From NCBI GenBank assembly GCA_003447895.1, contig DLYC01000129.1, positions 393-10,412 of the forward strand: a stretch of 10,020 bases of DNA, given 5' to 3'. The notes under the pieces were generated by a model. That model saw only the letters and a list, made by a program, of their open reading frames with translations, ran no database searches and was not told the origin of the DNA. Below, one piece after another: positions 7,500 to 10,020 of this stretch. Each line of letters opens with the position of its first letter. Position 1 is the stretch's first letter. The stretch comes from Lachnospiraceae bacterium (GTDB lineage Bacteria > Bacillota > Clostridia > Lachnospirales > Lachnospiraceae). Made by a program: the position numbers and the translations under genes.

Positions 7500-8498
7500 T
7501 TACTCCTTTATACCGCCCTGATAGAGGATTCCCTCCACCAGGTACTCCTCCCCGTACAGGAAAAAGAGCATGGGAAGGACCATATAGATCACGGCGACCG
7601 CAAAGGCCAGCGAGATCTCTCCCGCGTTGATCCTCGAGAGGAAGACCGACAGCGGATAGAGCTCCTCGTTATCCAGAAGGATCAAGGGCTGCTCGACCAT
7701 GTTCCAATAATCAATAAAGATCAAAATAGCGATGGATACAAGGCCTCCCCTGCAGATGGGCATGCAGATCTGCGTGAAGATCTGCCACTCCCCCGCGCCG
7801 TCGATGGCCGCCGCTTCGTAGAGCGAGTACGGGATCCTCCGCATATATTTTGTCAGCATGTAGACTGCAAAGGGCGAGAAAATGCCGGGAAGCCAGATGG
7901 CCCACCTCGTACCGACGATGCCAAGCTTCGTAGCCACCATGAAGTTGGGAACCAGCGTGACCTGATAGGGCATCAGCATGAGCACGATATACAAAAAGAA
8001 GATCAGCTGCTTCACCCTGCCGCGGTATCTGGCAAATCCGAAAGCTGCGAGGGAGGCCACAAAGAGCTGGAAGATCACGATCGGAACGACATAGATCACC
8101 GAGTTCCAGAACTTCATCAGGTACTCCGGGCTCTTAAAGAGCACGGTGATGTACTGGCTGAAGGACACCATGTCCGGTATAAACTTCAGATTGACGAATT
8201 CGGACACATACACCTTGCCGCCCGAGTTGTTCTGGGCGAAGATCGAGCCGTAGTTGGCGCTGATCTCTGAGGCGGTCATAAAGGAATTGGTGAACGTGAG
8301 CACTGTCGGCATCAGAAAGATAAACGCAAAGAAGACGGCGGCGAAGGTCCTTCTTACCGATTCGAAGCGCTCCCTCCTGTGCCTGTCGCTGATCGCGTCG
8401 TACTCAAAGTCGTCCCGAAGGCCCTCATCTTTAAGATACACCGGCGTCGGAATCTCTTCCTGTATTGGATTGTTCTTTTTTTTCTTGAAAAGGCCCAT
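7500..8498 (-). CDS. ABC sugar-type permease, MalG/UgpE-like (CUT1 inner membrane subunit)
   Basis: Second membrane subunit of a carbohydrate-type ABC importer, 332 residues. After a polar cytoplasmic start of about 50 residues it has hydrophobic segments at about 51-70, 132-155, 163-184, 200-215, 251-268 and 298-315, consistent with the six helices of MalG-like proteins. The EAA loop that docks into the ATPase is canonical: YEAAAIDGAGEWQIFTQICM, followed by Pro, at residues 227-247. A large extracellular loop follows the first helix (about 72-125). It starts eight bases after the upstream permease stop; its ribosome site is only a purine-rich GAGAAAAAG, so it may depend on translation of that permease. 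No ABC ATPase gene is in the window, so the energising subunit must be elsewhere, possibly a shared MsmX-type protein. The permease class is secure and the substrate is not. Confidence 0.93.
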   Translation of the reverse strand: MGLFKKKKNNPIQEEIPTPVYLKDEGLRDDFEYDAISDRHRRERFESVRRTFAAVFFAFIFLMPTVLTFTNSFMTASEISANYGSIFAQNNSGGKVYVSEFVNLKFIPDMVSFSQYITVLFKSPEYLMKFWNSVIYVVPIVIFQLFVASLAAFGFARYRGRVKQLIFFLYIVLMLMPYQVTLVPNFMVATKLGIVGTRWAIWLPGIFSPFAVYMLTKYMRRIPYSLYEAAAIDGAGEWQIFTQICMPICRGGLVSIAILIFIDYWNMVEQPLILLDNEELYPLSVFLSRINAGEISLAFAVAVIYMVLPMLFFLYGEEYLVEGILYQGGIKE

Positions 8499-8506
8499 TC
8501 TTTTTC

Positions 8507-9505
8507 TCAGTTTTCCAGGTCCTTTCCGAAGCGGTCTTCCGCGATCAGAAGGATCCCGATCACCACTACCATAAATCCGGCCATGATAATTGCGGCCGAT
8601 GACAGTTTCTGATAGTCCAGTGACTGGAAGGTGTTGTTCATAAAGTGCTGCATCGTATACAGCGAGTCGAAGGGATAGTCTCCGGCCAGAAGATACACTT
8701 CCCTGAAGACTTTGAAGGAGTTGATCAGGGACATGATGATGACGAACATGATCGTGGAGGACAGATAGCGGAGCTTGATCTTCCAGAAGATCTGCCTCTC
8801 TGTCGCGCCCTCAAGCCTTGCCACCTCGATCTGGTCCTTGGGCACGCTCGAGAGGCCCGACATGAACAGGATCATGTTGTATCCCAGGTTTTTCCACAGA
8901 AACAGAAGGATGATGACGATCGGCGCGTAGTAGGACTTGAGCCAGTCTATGCCGGAAAAGCCGATCCTTCTTAAGATGACGTTGACGAGACCGTTGTTGT
9001 CAAAGAGCACCTGCCATACCAGGATCACGGAGGCGATCGGCACCATCATGGGACTTAGGAAAAAGGTCCGGAAGGTGCTCTTAAAGGGGATCTTACTCTC
9101 CATGATCACTGCGATCCAAAGGGACAGGATCACGGCCAGGGGCACCGCGAGCGCGGAAAAGAGCAGCGTGTTTCTCGCCGCCAGCTGAAATGCATTGTTG
9201 TTCCAGGTGCGGATGAAATTGGCTGCGCCGACATTTACATGCTGCACGGGGTTATTGATGGTCGAATAATAGATGACCACCCCGAACGGAAGCACGAAAA
9301 AGAGCCCCACTCCGATCAGGCTTGGGGTTAGATACAGCCAGGAGACAGCGCGTCCCCTCCATCTTCGAAGCCGCGCTGAGCCTAATCTTCGCGCGGTTCT
9401 GCGTTCTTCTTTCGCTTCTATTATATATTCTGTTCTTTCTTCTCTGGCCTGTGCCGCATTCGCCTTCAGGTAACGGTCCAGCTTTGTGCCTGCTTCAGCT
9501 CTCAT
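8507..9505 (-). CDS. ABC sugar-type permease, MalF/UgpA-like (CUT1 inner membrane subunit)
   Basis: First membrane subunit of the importer and first gene of the transporter run, 332 residues. A very charged N-terminal cytoplasmic stretch (about 1-52, rich in Arg, Glu and Lys) precedes helices at about 55-80, 112-135, 147-168, 192-213, 250-265 and 303-322. The typical LacF/UgpA phrase WLYLTPSLIGVGLFFVLPFG opens the first helix. The EAA loop is present but divergent: EVARLEGATERQIFWKIKLR (227-246), with Glu for the usual Asp and no Pro at the end. MalF partners are often less canonical than MalG, but the loss of Pro is notable. The ATG at 9505 has GGTGGAG eleven bases upstream, a slightly long spacing. 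It forms a pair with the MalG-like gene eight bases downstream. Confidence 0.93.
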   Translation of the reverse strand: MRAEAGTKLDRYLKANAAQAREERTEYIIEAKEERRTARRLGSARLRRWRGRAVSWLYLTPSLIGVGLFFVLPFGVVIYYSTINNPVQHVNVGAANFIRTWNNNAFQLAARNTLLFSALAVPLAVILSLWIAVIMESKIPFKSTFRTFFLSPMMVPIASVILVWQVLFDNNGLVNVILRRIGFSGIDWLKSYYAPIVIILLFLWKNLGYNMILFMSGLSSVPKDQIEVARLEGATERQIFWKIKLRYLSSTIMFVIIMSLINSFKVFREVYLLAGDYPFDSLYTMQHFMNNTFQSLDYQKLSSAAIIMAGFMVVVIGILLIAEDRFGKDLEN

Positions 9506-9512
9506 TGGGTAT

Positions 9513-9528
9513 AAATCTCCACCGATTT
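9513..9528 (-). promoter_or_regulatory. Ribosome site of first permease, in the loop of a small stem
   Basis: On the minus strand AAATC and GATTT form a perfect five-base inverted repeat around GGTGGA, so the Shine-Dalgarno core would be displayed in the loop. The stem is short and AT-rich, so it would be weak. It is recorded because it decides the permease start and may tune initiation. Confidence 0.4.
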
Positions 9529-9540
9529 GTGATGCCTGAG

Positions 9541-9558
9541 CCCCGTGTGGATACGGGG
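9541..9558 (-). promoter_or_regulatory. GC-rich hairpin near the 5' end of the transporter mRNA
   Basis: Perfect six-base inverted repeat CCCCGT / ACGGGG around a six-base loop. If transcription starts around 9570, as the candidate promoter suggests, this stem would lie about a dozen bases from the 5' end of the mRNA. There it could protect against 5'-end decay. There is no U-run after it, so it is not a terminator. It could equally be a protein-binding inverted repeat. Confidence 0.45.
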
Positions 9559-9563
9559 AAGCG

Positions 9564-9592
9564 CATATATCACATTATTCTACCACATACAA
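9564..9592 (-). promoter_or_regulatory. Candidate promoter of the transporter operon
   Basis: Read on the minus strand, TGGTAGAAT (9585-9577) is an extended -10 element with five of six matches to TATAAT and the TG motif one base upstream. There is no good -35 at 17 bases because that position falls in the terminator stem. A second possibility is TTGTAT (9592-9587), 17 bases, then TATATG (9569-9564), which also carries a TG one base upstream. Both overlap in the short AT-rich gap between the gpmI terminator and the first permease. No CcpA-type operator was recognised. Confidence 0.5.
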
Positions 9593-9595
9593 CGC

Positions 9596-9628
9596 AAAAG
9601 CAGACAGGAAATTTTATTCCTGCCTGCT
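9596..9628 (-). terminator. Intrinsic terminator after gpmI
   Basis: On the minus strand the arms AGCAGGCAGGAA (9628-9617) and TTCCTGTCTGCT (9610-9599) pair over 12 bases with a single G-U, around a six-base AT loop. The U-run is short (TTTT, then GCGTT), so termination may be incomplete. It lies about 54 bases beyond the gpmI stop, and the G-U pairing only works in this orientation, which fits a minus-strand terminator. Confidence 0.7.
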
Positions 9629-9667
9629 CTGTATTGTGATATTTTTGTGAAAATTCTGTATTTTGGC

Positions 9668-9693
9668 CTTACTTGCGGATCTTACTTGCGGAT
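9668..9693 (-). repeat. 13-base tandem duplication across the gpmI stop codon
   Basis: The 13 bases CTTACTTGCGGAT (plus strand) occur twice back to back, at 9668-9680 and 9681-9693. On the coding strand this gives ATCCGCAAGTAAG twice, so the final Ile-Arg-Lys-stop is copied into the 3' untranslated region. The copy is downstream of the functional stop and leaves the protein unchanged. It looks like a replication-slippage event. Confidence 0.85.
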
Positions 9694-10020
9694 CAGAAGG
9701 GACTTTCCGGTCATCTCCTTGGGCTGCTCCATGCCCATGACGTCGATCAGGGTGGGAACGATATCCGCCAGGACGCCGCCCTCTCTCAGCTCCACATCCT
9801 CGTCGTAATTTGCCAGGATGAAGGGAACCGGATTGGTCGTGTGCGCCGTGTGGGGAGCGCCTGTCTCGTAGTTGACCATCTGCTCGCAGTTTCCGTGGTC
9901 CGCGCAGATGAAGAGAACGCCGTTCTCCTCCTTGATGGCCTCGAGGGCTTTGCCCACGCACTCATCGACGACTTCCACTGCCTTGATGGCTGCCGGAAGG
10001 ACGCCTGTGTGGCCGACCAT
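9682..10020 (-). CDS. gpmI: 2,3-bisphosphoglycerate-independent phosphoglycerate mutase, C-terminal part only
   Basis: Cytosolic glycolytic enzyme that interconverts 3- and 2-phosphoglycerate using two metal ions, usually manganese. Only the last 112 residues of about 510 are visible; the Met at the edge is internal, since family members read DMVGHTG here. The metal-ligand motifs of the phosphatase half are in place: His4 in MVGHTG, Asp41-His42 in CADHGNCEQM, and His60 in PHTAHTTNPVPFIL. The C-terminal segment GGVLADIVPTLIDVMG, followed by MTGKSLL, is also typical. It ends at TAA within a 13-base duplication and is followed by a terminator, so it belongs to a transcription unit separate from the transporter genes. 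Such genes often sit with other lower-glycolysis genes, which would be beyond the right edge. Confidence 0.97.
   Translation of the reverse strand: MVGHTGVLPAAIKAVEVVDECVGKALEAIKEENGVLFICADHGNCEQMVNYETGAPHTAHTTNPVPFILANYDEDVELREGGVLADIVPTLIDVMGMEQPKEMTGKSLLIRK

Noticed and set aside
9506..9595. Riboswitch or T-box in the leader of the transporter genes
   Set aside because: The leader is only about 65 bases from the likely start and holds just two small stems. No known riboswitch core or T-box sequence was recognised.

Overview
All seven genes in this window lie on the minus strand, so transcription runs from high to low coordinates. By eye the DNA is moderately GC-rich and starts are preceded by Shine-Dalgarno sequences. 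LepA, independent phosphoglycerate mutase, a lipoprotein solute-binding protein and MalF/MalG-type permeases together suggest a Bacillota genome, most likely a GC-rich member of Clostridia resembling Lachnospiraceae. That placement is an inference from protein flavour, not from a marker gene.

Layout from the right edge, in the direction of transcription. The 3' end of gpmI (9682-10020, glycolysis) stops at a short tandem duplication and is followed by an intrinsic terminator (9596-9628). A candidate extended -10 promoter abuts the terminator, and the leader holds a small hairpin. The leader opens a tightly packed run of genes: a MalF-type permease (9505-8507), a MalG-type permease (8498-7500), a membrane-anchored HlyD/MacA-type adaptor with a long coiled-coil hairpin (7460-6063), a MacB-periplasmic-core-like membrane protein with a Ser/Gly repeat linker (6066-4303), a very large solute-binding lipoprotein (4397-1707), and lepA (1679 to the left edge, 3' end missing). 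Gaps are 8, 39 and 27 bases and two gene pairs overlap (4 and 95 bases). No terminator is visible between the promoter and the left edge.

The permeases plus the lipoprotein look like a carbohydrate-type (CUT1) ABC importer without its ATPase, which in Bacillota is often supplied in trans by a shared MsmX-like subunit. The unusual part is the pair in the middle. A MacA-like adaptor and a MacB-like extracellular-domain protein, both typical of export or mechanotransmission machines, are encoded between the importer permeases and their binding protein, with no MacB ATPase or full FtsX-type permease. The binding protein is also atypical: a probable beta-propeller-like N-terminal half, broken by a roughly 150-residue acidic disordered segment, precedes a family 1 solute-binding domain. 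The five products could form one extracytoplasmic assembly, perhaps for capturing a large polymer or sensing the envelope. This is the most interesting hypothesis in the window. Intergenic space is small; the only non-coding stretch above 100 bases is 9506-9681.
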